From an uncultured Porphyromonas sp. (GTDB lineage: Bacteria; Bacteroidota; Bacteroidia; Bacteroidales; Porphyromonadaceae): a DNA stretch of 39,697 bases. This document shows, in pieces, positions 33,423-39,697 of this stretch. The stretch is from contig NZ_CABUAN010000021.1 in the NCBI RefSeq assembly GCF_902489635.1, positions 1 to 39,697 of the forward strand. The letters are read 5' to 3'. Below the pieces are notes generated by a model that had not been told where the DNA came from, made no database searches, and saw nothing but the letters and a program-made list of their open reading frames with translations. Every line of letters begins with the position of its first letter. Position 1 is the first letter of the stretch. Position numbers and translations under genes: made by a program.

Positions 33423-34493
33423 ATGACACAAGAGACTATGCAGATGCTCCCCGAGTGGGCTCCACAAGATGCGATCCTCCTCGCCTGGCCACACAGCCAG
33501 AGCGACTGGGCACCGATCCTACACGAGGTACAGCGCACCTACTGCGACATCATCGCACAGGTGATACGCTTCGAGCCGGTCGTGCTACTCGTGCCTGAAG
33601 ATTCAGCGGAGTACGCCTCTCTACCATCGGAGCTACGTAAGCACTGCCTACTTGTTCCCTGCCCTACCAACGATACCTGGTGCCGTGACTACGGTCCGCT
33701 GGCTCTCCAGAGTCCCAGTGGCGCGCGTGGCATCGTAGACTTTAATTTCAACGCCTGGGGCGGTAAGTTTGGCGCAACGCTAGACAATCAAGTGGTGCGT
33801 CACCTCGTCGCTAATAAACTCTTTGCCCCAGAGGTCGCTTACTTAGACGCTTTGGACTTGACCTTCGAGGGAGGAGCCTTGGAGTGCAATGGCGAGGGCT
33901 TCCTCCTAACCACCAAGTCCTGCGTAGAGGACCCGCACCGCAACGCACACCTCTATGAAGCACCCCATATATATAAGGAGTTGCTAGCGCGTCTCGGCCT
34001 GACTGACTACTGCTCGCTCGAGGTCGCTCCCCTACCGGGCGACGACACCGATGGGCATATAGACACGATCGCACGCTTCGTCGACCCCGACACTATTATA
34101 TATGTCTCTCCGAACGACCCCACGGCGCAGAGCTTTGCCGCTTTGACACTGCTAGAGCGTCAGCTTCAAGAGCTGGCTCATCAGCGCCCCAACTTGCGAC
34201 TGATCGCTCTGCCCGACGTGGGCGACTACCCCTCACGCTATGAGACGGACTGCCTCATACCAGCCACCTATGCGAACTTCCTCCTCGTCAACGGCGCGCT
34301 CCTGCTCCCCATCTACGGGCGCAGCACCGACAGCGAGGCGCAGCGCATCCTCCAGCAAGCACTGCCTCACCTCGAGGTCGTGCCGATCGACTGCTCCATA
34401 CTGGTCGAGCAGCACGGCAGCCTGCACTGCATCTCCATGCAGATACCGCAAGGCTTCCTCAACCCTTCACTCCTAGACACCATAACAAGATGA
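33423..34493 (+). CDS. aguA: Agmatine deiminase
   Basis: 356 residues, Porphyromonas-type peptidylarginine deiminase fold (PAD_porph). It converts agmatine to N-carbamoylputrescine and ammonia. Visible active-site elements are NDTWCRDYGP (83-92), FEGGALECNG (about 148-157), DDTDGHIDT with His212 and Asp214, and the catalytic Cys336 in LHCISMQIP. The short length and absence of a signal peptide argue against the secreted protein-citrullinating PPAD of P. gingivalis. The next gene encodes the following enzyme in the pathway and overlaps this one by ATGA. Confidence 0.95.
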   Translation: MTQETMQMLPEWAPQDAILLAWPHSQSDWAPILHEVQRTYCDIIAQVIRFEPVVLLVPEDSAEYASLPSELRKHCLLVPCPTNDTWCRDYGPLALQSPSGARGIVDFNFNAWGGKFGATLDNQVVRHLVANKLFAPEVAYLDALDLTFEGGALECNGEGFLLTTKSCVEDPHRNAHLYEAPHIYKELLARLGLTDYCSLEVAPLPGDDTDGHIDTIARFVDPDTIIYVSPNDPTAQSFAALTLLERQLQELAHQRPNLRLIALPDVGDYPSRYETDCLIPATYANFLLVNGALLLPIYGRSTDSEAQRILQQALPHLEVVPIDCSILVEQHGSLHCISMQIPQGFLNPSLLDTITR

Positions 34494-35365
34494 AAGTAGG
34501 TATCATACAGCAGCACAATGGTGCTGACCATGCAGACAATATCCATCGCCTCCAAGAGCGCATCCGCCAGCTAGCCCACGAAGGTGCCGAGCTGATTGTG
34601 CTACAGGAGCTACACAACGGACTGTACTTCTGCCAGACAGAAGATGTCGCACTCTTTGACCAAGCGGAGACGATACCCGGGCCCTCGACCGAAAGCTTCG
34701 GCGCCTTAGCGCGTGAACTGGGCGTCGTGATCGTCCTCTCACTCTTTGAGAAGCGTGCCACAGGCCTCTACCACAACACCGCCGTAGTGCTAGAGCGTGA
34801 CGGCTCCATAGCGGGTCGCTACCGCAAGATGCACATCCCAGACGACCCCGCCTACTACGAGAAGTTTTACTTCACCCCTGGTGACCTAGGCTTCGAGCCG
34901 ATCAACACATCCGTTGGTCGTCTCGGCATCCTCATCTGCTGGGATCAGTGGTACCCCGAGGCTGCACGGCTTATGGCACTCAAGGGTGCCGAGCTACTCA
35001 TCTACCCGACCGCCATCGGCACCGCCGCCTACGATACACCCGAAGAGCAGCAGCGACAGATCGACGCGTGGCAACTGGTGCAGCGTGGTCATGCTGTCGC
35101 CAACAACCTCCCCATCATTGCGGTGAATCGTGTCGGCTACGAGCCTGACCCATCAGGCGTCACCGAGGGGATACAGTTTTGGGGTCACAGCTTCGTCACG
35201 GGCCAGCAAGGCGAGATGCTCTGCGATCTGAGTCAGACGGAGGAGGCAGGTGCCGTCGTAGAGCTTGATCTAGAGCGCACCGAGCTAGTCCGACGCTGGT
35301 GGCCTTACCTGCGTGATCGGCGCATAGACAGCTACGGAGAGATCACTCGTCGCTACATCGATTGA
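34490..35365 (+). CDS. aguB: N-carbamoylputrescine amidase
   Basis: 291 residues, nitrilase superfamily. It hydrolyses N-carbamoylputrescine to putrescine, CO2 and ammonia, completing the agmatine route to polyamines. The catalytic triad is Glu40 (LIVLQELHNGLYF), Lys113 (GRYRKMHIPDD) and Cys150 (ILICWDQWYPEAARL). Overlap with aguA by ATGA indicates coupled translation. Release of ammonia and putrescine could buffer acid or feed polyamine supply in an amino-acid-fermenting bacterium. No clear terminator follows. Confidence 0.96.
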   Translation: MKVGIIQQHNGADHADNIHRLQERIRQLAHEGAELIVLQELHNGLYFCQTEDVALFDQAETIPGPSTESFGALARELGVVIVLSLFEKRATGLYHNTAVVLERDGSIAGRYRKMHIPDDPAYYEKFYFTPGDLGFEPINTSVGRLGILICWDQWYPEAARLMALKGAELLIYPTAIGTAAYDTPEEQQRQIDAWQLVQRGHAVANNLPIIAVNRVGYEPDPSGVTEGIQFWGHSFVTGQQGEMLCDLSQTEEAGAVVELDLERTELVRRWWPYLRDRRIDSYGEITRRYID

Positions 35366-35418
35366 TGCATTTGTGAAGGTCAAAAAGGCAAAAAGGTGAT
35401 TTATTCCTCCGAAACTGC

Positions 35419-35426
35419 TAACTTTG
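35419..35426 (+). promoter_or_regulatory. Candidate -7 box for the TPR gene
   Basis: TAACTTTG, 50 nt before the ATG at 35477. No matching -33 TTG is visible. Confidence 0.5.
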
Positions 35427-35476
35427 CAGGCAATAGTTCATTCCACAGATAACTACATAAAACGAATTGATATAGT

Positions 35477-36166
35477 ATGGCATTAAAAGAATCCGGGTCA
35501 CAAGGCTCTCACCGCTCAGAGGAGATTGTGTCTCGTAGCGAGCAATTCATTGAGAAGTACAGCAAGACCATCATCTGGTGCGTGCTGGGCGTCATCGTGC
35601 TAGGTGTGGGCATCTGGCTCTACATAGACAAGGTAGTCAAGCCCCGTGGCGACAAGGCGGCTGAACAGCTATATGCCGCTGAGGAGCAGTTTATGGCAGG
35701 CGCTGATAGCGCTGCGCTCAACGCTCCCGCAGCTGGAGCTATGGGACTCCTAGAGATTGCAGACAAGTATAGTAGAACCGATGCTGGCAAGCTGGCTCAC
35801 GCCTACGCTGGTATCATCTACTACGACGAGGGCAAGTACGAGGAGGCTATCCGCGAGCTCAAAGAGTTCAAGGCTAAGGAGAAGATGGTCGCTCCCTCTA
35901 TCACGCGTCTCATCGGCGACTGCTACGTAGAGCTAGGCAAGTACGAAGAGGCTGCCAAGTACTTTATGGACGCTGCCAAGGCGGCTGACAATCCCGTCAT
36001 CTCTCCCAGCTGTCTCATCAAGGCAGGTCATGTCTACGAGGAGCTAGGCAAGTATGACCAGGCTCTCAAGGCTTACAAAGAGATCCAGGAGAAGTACTAC
36101 ACAGCTCCTGAGTCCGAGAGCATCGAGGCTTCGATCATACGCGTAGAGGCCCAGCTTAAGAAGTAG
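35477..36166 (+). CDS. Membrane-anchored tetratricopeptide-repeat protein
   Basis: 229 residues. A short polar N-terminus is followed by one membrane helix (about residues 33-53, TIIWCVLGVIVLGVGIWLYI). Tetratricopeptide-like helical repeats follow: AHAYAGIIYYDEGKYEEAIREL, then ITRLIGDCYVELGKYEEAAKYF, then CLIKAGHVYEELGKYDQALKAY. The repeats probably face the periplasm and serve as a protein-interaction scaffold. The layout resembles YfgM-type ancillary translocon/chaperone proteins, though homology is not claimed. ribH lies downstream across a repeat-filled 141-nt gap. Confidence 0.82.
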   Translation: MALKESGSQGSHRSEEIVSRSEQFIEKYSKTIIWCVLGVIVLGVGIWLYIDKVVKPRGDKAAEQLYAAEEQFMAGADSAALNAPAAGAMGLLEIADKYSRTDAGKLAHAYAGIIYYDEGKYEEAIRELKEFKAKEKMVAPSITRLIGDCYVELGKYEEAAKYFMDAAKAADNPVISPSCLIKAGHVYEELGKYDQALKAYKEIQEKYYTAPESESIEASIIRVEAQLKK

Positions 36167-36170
36167 ATTT

Positions 36171-36305
36171 TTAGAGGTTAGAAGTTAGAGATTAGAGGTT
36201 AGAGATAACTAGTGGCTCTAGTGCTTCTAGTGGCTCTAGGGTCTAATCTCTAACTTCTAACTTCTAAAGTCTAACCTCTAATCTCTAACCTCTAATCTCT
36301 AAAAC
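36171..36305. repeat. Inverted heptanucleotide arrays in front of ribH
   Basis: The left array has TTAG at 36171, 36178, 36185, 36192 and 36199. The right array has CTAA at 36243, 36250, 36257, 36264, 36271, 36278, 36285, 36292 and 36299. All steps are exactly 7 bases. The two arrays are reverse complements and flank a short block with a direct repeat of CTAGTGGCTCTAG (36209-36221 and 36227-36239). The transcript could form a long imperfect hairpin ending directly before the ribH ATG at 36308. Confidence 0.9.
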
Positions 36306-36307
36306 CC

Positions 36308-36814
36308 ATGTCTTCACAACTCCACAGCCAGCAGACACCGGCTCACTACACGCTCCAGCACAGACGCACCGCAGACGTACGTCGCATCGCTGTCGTCTAC
36401 TCGGAGTGGAATGCTGAGATCACGCACGCCCTTCGTAACGGAGCTGTCACGACACTCCTGGAGTGCGGACTAGAGCGTCAGCAGATCGAGACTTTCTCAG
36501 TGCCAGGTGCCTTCGAGCTTACCTATACGGCGACCCTACTCAGTGAAGCAACCCAGCCCTACGATGCTATCATCATCATCGGCTGCGTCATACGTGGCGA
36601 GACCTCGCACTACGACCTCATCTGCAACAGCGTCACCGAGGGAGCTACCGAGCTCAACCTACGTGGCAAGGCACCCGTCATCTTCGGGCTCGTCACCGTT
36701 GAGAACATCGAGCAGGCTCGTGCTCGCTCTGGTGGTGCCGTAGGCAACAAAGGCTCTGAGTGCGCCATCGCTGCGCTCCAGATGATCGACATCAGAGCTG
36801 CGATAGAAGGGTAA
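36308..36814 (+). CDS. ribH: 6,7-dimethyl-8-ribityllumazine synthase
   Basis: 168 residues. It condenses 5-amino-6-ribitylamino-uracil with 3,4-dihydroxy-2-butanone 4-phosphate to form lumazine, the step before riboflavin. Family motifs are present: YSEWNAEIT (substrate binding), VPGAFEL, and GCVIRGETSHYDLICNSV with the catalytic His101, then FGLVTVENIEQA and GNKG. No other riboflavin gene is in the window and no FMN riboswitch was recognised upstream; the space is filled by heptad repeats instead. Confidence 0.96.
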   Translation: MSSQLHSQQTPAHYTLQHRRTADVRRIAVVYSEWNAEITHALRNGAVTTLLECGLERQQIETFSVPGAFELTYTATLLSEATQPYDAIIIIGCVIRGETSHYDLICNSVTEGATELNLRGKAPVIFGLVTVENIEQARARSGGAVGNKGSECAIAALQMIDIRAAIEG

Positions 36815-36835
36815 CGCCCCGACATATATTACGAC

Positions 36836-36872
36836 AAAGTCCCTAGTGCTATCTCTAGCGCTAGGGACTTTT
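36836..36872 (+). terminator. Rho-independent terminator after ribH
   Basis: AAAGTCCCTAG and CTAGGGACTTT form an 11-bp stem, extended by GC/GC pairing in the loop, followed by TATCATTTT. Confidence 0.88.
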
Positions 36873-36942
36873 ATCATTTTAGAGCACATAGAGCCTCGCT
36901 CGTATCACGCTGTCTTCGTAGCATATACGAGTTCCAAAATTG

Positions 36943-37068
36943 GTTCCCCTCTTGGAACTTTTTAGTTCCAAGGGAGGAACTCTTTAGTTCCAACGGAGGA
37001 ACTCTTTAGTTCCAACGGAGGAACTTTTTGGTTCCAGCGTTGGAACTTTTCGGTTCCTACGTAGGAAC
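36943..37068. repeat. 22-bp-period palindrome array upstream of typA, GTTCC/GGAAC family
   Basis: Six units start at 36943, 36965, 36987, 37009, 37031 and 37053, every 22 bases without exception. Each is GTTCC, six variable bases (cctctt, aaggga, aacgga, aacgga, agcgtt, tacgta), GGAAC, then a 6-base T-rich spacer. An extra half-unit GTTCC lies at 36931. Same family as the array at 5287-5440 downstream of nifJ, with the spacer strand reversed (T-rich here, A-rich there). Confidence 0.93.
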
Positions 37069-37093
37069 AAGCCACAAACTCTGGTCCCAATCT

Positions 37094-37132
37094 CCAACTT
37101 CTAAACTCTAATCTCTAACATCTAACCTCTAC
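37094..37132 (+). repeat. Heptanucleotide repeat upstream of typA
   Basis: CCAA at 37094, CTAA at 37101, 37108, 37115 and 37122, CTAC at 37129, all 7 bases apart. The -7 box of typA begins 27 nt after the last unit. Confidence 0.85.
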
Positions 37133-37158
37133 CCCCTATCTCTCCCCGCCGTTTTTCG

Positions 37159-37166
37159 TACCTTTG
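37159..37166 (+). promoter_or_regulatory. -7 box for typA
   Basis: TACCTTTG, 34 nt before the ATG at 37200. The in-frame TTG at 37164 lies inside this box, so translation should start at 37200. Confidence 0.65.
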
Positions 37167-37199
37167 CACCAACTAATAAGGACACGACTCCACACACAA

Positions 37200-39002
37200 A
37201 TGCAGGAAATACGAAATATCGCTATCATCGCTCACGTCGACCATGGTAAGACGACCCTTGTCGACAAAATGCTTCTCGCAGCCAAGCTCTTTAGAGAGGA
37301 CAAAGCTGCAGAGGTCGACACCTTTCTAGACAACAACGACCTAGAGCGAGAGCGAGGCATCACGATCGTTTCGAAGAATGTCAGCATCACGTACAAAGGG
37401 GTCAAGATCAACGTCATCGACACCCCAGGACACGCCGACTTCGGTGGTGAAGTGGAGCGCGTGCTCAACATGGCCGACGGTTGCCTACTCCTAGTAGATG
37501 CCTTCGAAGGGCCAATGCCTCAGACCCGTTTCGTACTACAGAAAGCCCTCGCCATAGGGCTCAAGCCAATTGTCGTCATCAACAAGGTGGACAAGCCCAA
37601 CTGCCGTCCCATGGAGGTGCAGGACATGGTCTTCGACCTGATGGCTTCGCTTGAGGCTACGGATGATCAGCTCGACTTCGTCACCCTCTTCGGTAGTGCC
37701 AAGCAGGGCTGGATGAGCCGCGACGTGGAGAAGCCGACGGAAGACATCACTCCCCTACTTGATGCAATCATATCCGAGATCCCCGCGCCACAACAGCTGG
37801 ACGGCCCTCTGCAGATGCTCATCACCTCGCTGGACTACAGCTCCTACGTGGGACGTATCGCCGTGGGGCGCGTGCATCGTGGCTCCATACACAACGGCGA
37901 CACCGTGCTCCTCTGCCACAAAGATCGTGAGCCGCATCGGGAGAAGGTCAAGGAGCTCTACACTTTTGAGGGTATTGGCAAGGCAAAAGCAGACTCCGTC
38001 TCCAGTGGCGACATTTGCGCCATCGTGGGCTTTGACCACTTTGAGATTGGCGACACGATCGCTGACCCGGAGCATGCGGAGGCACTAGATAGTATCTCGG
38101 TCGATGAGCCGACCATGTCGATGCTCTTTACGATCAATAACTCTCCCTTCTATGGTCGTGAGGGTAAGTTTGTCACCTCCCGCCATATCCATGAGCGTCT
38201 GATGCGTGAGCTGGACAAAAACCTCGCTCTGCGTGTCGAGACGACCGACCAAGCAGACTCGTGGAACGTCTTTGGCCGTGGCGTGCTGCACCTCTCCGTA
38301 CTGATCGAGACGATGCGCCGTGAGGGGTACGAGCTACAGGTGGGTCAGCCCCAAGTCATTATCAAAGAGATCGATGGCGTAGAGTGCGAGCCTATCGAAG
38401 AGCTCACGATCAATCTCCCCGACGAGACCAGTAGCCGTATCATCGATATGGTCATACAGCGCAAGGGCGAGATGACCGCCATGGAGAGCAAAAACGGGCG
38501 TACGCACCTAGTCTTCAACATCCCATCGCGAGGCATCATCGGGCTCAACAACAGCGTCCTAACCGCTTCGGCTGGTGAGGCTGTTATGGCACACCGCTTC
38601 CTCGAGTTTGGTCCTTGGCGCGGCGACATCGAGCGTCGCAACAATGGTAGCATCATCGCGGGTGAGAGCGGTACCGCCTTTGCTTATGCGCTCAACAACC
38701 TCCAGAGCCGTGGACGCTTCTTCATCGCTCCCCAAGAGGAGGTCTACGCAGGTCAGGTGATCGGTGAGCATACGAAGGACAACGACCTGACGGTCAATGT
38801 CTGCAAGAGCAAGAAGCTCACCAACATGCGTGCTGCTGGTAGTGACGACAAGGTAGCACTCGCACCGCCCGTCATCTTCAGCCTAGAGGATGCACTAGAG
38901 TACATCAAGGCAGACGAATATGTAGAGGTCACGCCCAAGTCTATGCGTCTGCGCAAGATCCTGCTCAACGAGCTAGACCGCAAGCGCGCCAACAAAGCAT
39001 AA
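37200..39002 (+). CDS. typA: Ribosome-associated GTPase TypA/BipA
   Basis: 600 residues, full family length. This translational GTPase of the EF-G class binds the ribosome and helps late 50S assembly and stress adaptation. The G-domain motifs are in order: AHVDHGKTTL (residues 11-20), ERERGITI (switch region), DTPGHADF and NKVDKP. Domain II, EF-G-like domains III and V, and the BipA-specific C-terminal domain (ETSSRIIDMVIQRKGEM, RGIIGLNN, then KKLTNMRAAGSDDK) are all recognisable. The start at 37200 (MQEIRNIAIIAHVDHGK) is chosen because the longer frame begins inside the promoter box. Confidence 0.97.
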   Translation: MQEIRNIAIIAHVDHGKTTLVDKMLLAAKLFREDKAAEVDTFLDNNDLERERGITIVSKNVSITYKGVKINVIDTPGHADFGGEVERVLNMADGCLLLVDAFEGPMPQTRFVLQKALAIGLKPIVVINKVDKPNCRPMEVQDMVFDLMASLEATDDQLDFVTLFGSAKQGWMSRDVEKPTEDITPLLDAIISEIPAPQQLDGPLQMLITSLDYSSYVGRIAVGRVHRGSIHNGDTVLLCHKDREPHREKVKELYTFEGIGKAKADSVSSGDICAIVGFDHFEIGDTIADPEHAEALDSISVDEPTMSMLFTINNSPFYGREGKFVTSRHIHERLMRELDKNLALRVETTDQADSWNVFGRGVLHLSVLIETMRREGYELQVGQPQVIIKEIDGVECEPIEELTINLPDETSSRIIDMVIQRKGEMTAMESKNGRTHLVFNIPSRGIIGLNNSVLTASAGEAVMAHRFLEFGPWRGDIERRNNGSIIAGESGTAFAYALNNLQSRGRFFIAPQEEVYAGQVIGEHTKDNDLTVNVCKSKKLTNMRAAGSDDKVALAPPVIFSLEDALEYIKADEYVEVTPKSMRLRKILLNELDRKRANKA

Positions 39003-39034
39003 ACCCAATAATCACTTCATAAACACAACAAACT

Positions 39035-39589
39035 ATGAAAAGAATCGCACTACTCCTCATCACCATGCTCACGCTTGGCTTTGCAGCGCAGGCTCAGTCT
39101 ACCTTTAGTAAGGGGACGACGACTGCCAACCTCGGATTCGGTATCGGTGGCACCCTCATCAGCGGTGACTACAACGTCATTCTACCTCCGCTCTCTCTAG
39201 GGATCGACCACAGCGTGGTCAGTGGTCTCTTTGATGGCAACGGATCTATCGGTGTGGGTGGGTACTTTGCCACTGAGCTCTATCACATCAAGGGCTATGA
39301 CAAGGGTCTCTGGAATCAGACAATAATCGGTCCGCGCGGATCTCTGCACTACCAGTTTGTAGATAGGCTCGACACCTACTTCAGCCTTGTGCTAGGTCTC
39401 AAACTCATCAGCTGGGACTATAAAGTAAATAGTCCTGTCGGCAAAATCAAGAGTAAGGACACCACGACAGATTTCGGTTGGGGTGCACACATCGGAGCTC
39501 GCTACTATCTCTCCGACCGCTGGGCTATCATGGGAGAGTTTGGCTATGGACTAACCTACCTCTCACTCGGTGCTACCTATCGCTTCTAA
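39035..39589 (+). CDS. Small outer-membrane beta-barrel protein
   Basis: 184 residues. A clear signal peptide (LLLITMLTLGFAAQAQ, cleavage about residue 21) is followed by alternating beta strands rich in Gly, Tyr and Phe, ending in the typical barrel terminus with aromatic last residue (YLSLGATYRF). It resembles OmpX/OmpW-like eight-stranded barrels of Bacteroidota. The role is not known. It begins 32 nt after typA, so it may be transcribed with it, and ends at a strong terminator. Confidence 0.82.
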   Translation: MKRIALLLITMLTLGFAAQAQSTFSKGTTTANLGFGIGGTLISGDYNVILPPLSLGIDHSVVSGLFDGNGSIGVGGYFATELYHIKGYDKGLWNQTIIGPRGSLHYQFVDRLDTYFSLVLGLKLISWDYKVNSPVGKIKSKDTTTDFGWGAHIGARYYLSDRWAIMGEFGYGLTYLSLGATYRF

Positions 39590-39616
39590 ATCTTAGCGAA
39601 GACCTATAACACAATC

Positions 39617-39653
39617 AAAGCAGGAGACGGCTCACGGGCTGTCTCCTGCTTTT
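39617..39653 (+). terminator. Rho-independent terminator after the barrel-protein gene
   Basis: AAAGCAGGAGAC and GTCTCCTGCTTT form a 12-bp stem with a 13-nt loop, followed by TGCTTTTAGG. Confidence 0.9.
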
Positions 39654-39661
39654 GCTTTTAG

Positions 39662-39697
39662 GAGGCTGTTGCAAAAGTCAACAGTCTCACAATCTTG
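39662..39697. repeat. Partial copy (left end) of the 176-bp MITE
   Basis: These bases match 19791-19825, the left end of the complete MITE (GAGGCTGTTGCAAAAG... through CACAATCTTG), with two substitutions and one extra base. The window stops inside the element. Confidence 0.85.

Noticed and set aside
33423..34493. Secreted peptidylarginine deiminase (PPAD) as in P. gingivalis
   Set aside because: The protein has no signal peptide or type IX sorting domain, has the length of agmatine deiminase, and is coupled to aguB.
36171..36305. Telomere-like repeats or an FMN riboswitch upstream of ribH
   Set aside because: The heptads are degenerate outside CTAA and internal to the chromosome segment, so a telomere is not plausible. 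No conserved FMN-aptamer blocks were recognised in the leader.
37164..37199. Upstream TTG start for typA
   Set aside because: The TTG is part of the TACCTTTG promoter box. The ATG at 37200 gives the conserved MQEIRNIAIIAHVDHGKT start.

Overview
The window looks like a chromosomal segment, possibly a whole draft contig, from a Bacteroidota bacterium that is most likely a Porphyromonas of the P. asaccharolytica/P. uenonis type. Four things point there. Promoters follow the Bacteroidota pattern (TTG, 19-20 nt, TAnnTTTG). Several genes encode type IX secretion cargo, TonB-dependent receptors or DUF4249 lipoproteins. The housekeeping genes (nifJ, ahpCF, aguAB, ribH, typA) fit an asaccharolytic anaerobe. 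GC looks close to 50% by eye. Species is an inference. No rRNA, tRNA, CRISPR or phage structural gene was seen.

Layout. 0.2-5.2 kb: an AAA_14-type ATPase with an altered Walker B motif, then pyruvate:ferredoxin oxidoreductase (nifJ). 5.5-9.4 kb, minus strand: a four-gene unit of unknown role holding a tandemly duplicated coiled-coil gene, a SprT-like metalloprotein and a hypothetical. 9.5-13.5 kb: a composite repeat, a hypothetical with internal duplication and an outer-membrane receptor. 13.7-17.2 kb: the peroxide-detoxifying pair ahpC/ahpF and a Big2 lipoprotein. 17.2-19.2 kb, minus strand: a RecA-like ATPase coupled to a DUF932-like protein. 19.3-20.0 kb: a second, inverted composite repeat plus an intact 176-bp MITE. 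20.1-25.3 kb, minus strand: a defence-type operon (WYL regulator, DnaQ-like exonuclease, McrB, McrC), possibly with a metallophosphoesterase. 25.4-29.6 kb, minus strand: two type IX secreted proteins. 29.8-35.4 kb: TonB receptor, DUF4249 lipoprotein, agmatine deiminase and N-carbamoylputrescine amidase in one tight cluster. 35.4-39.7 kb: a TPR membrane protein, ribH, typA and an outer-membrane barrel protein.

The most unusual content is intergenic. Several long gaps hold arrays of short palindromes repeated every 21-22 bp. Arm sequences differ by locus (GTTCC/GGAAC, GTTTC/GAAAC, CCACGTGG) but the architecture is the same. Two of the arrays lie inside near-identical-length (337 bp) inverted-repeat modules facing each other about 9.5 kb apart, resembling the BrickBuilt MITEs described in P. 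gingivalis. A separate 7-bp periodic repeat (CTAA plus 3 variable bases) recurs at five places, including directly in front of ribH and next to the -7 boxes of two genes. Both ends of the window lie inside partial copies of the 176-bp MITE, which suggests the assembly broke at this repeat.
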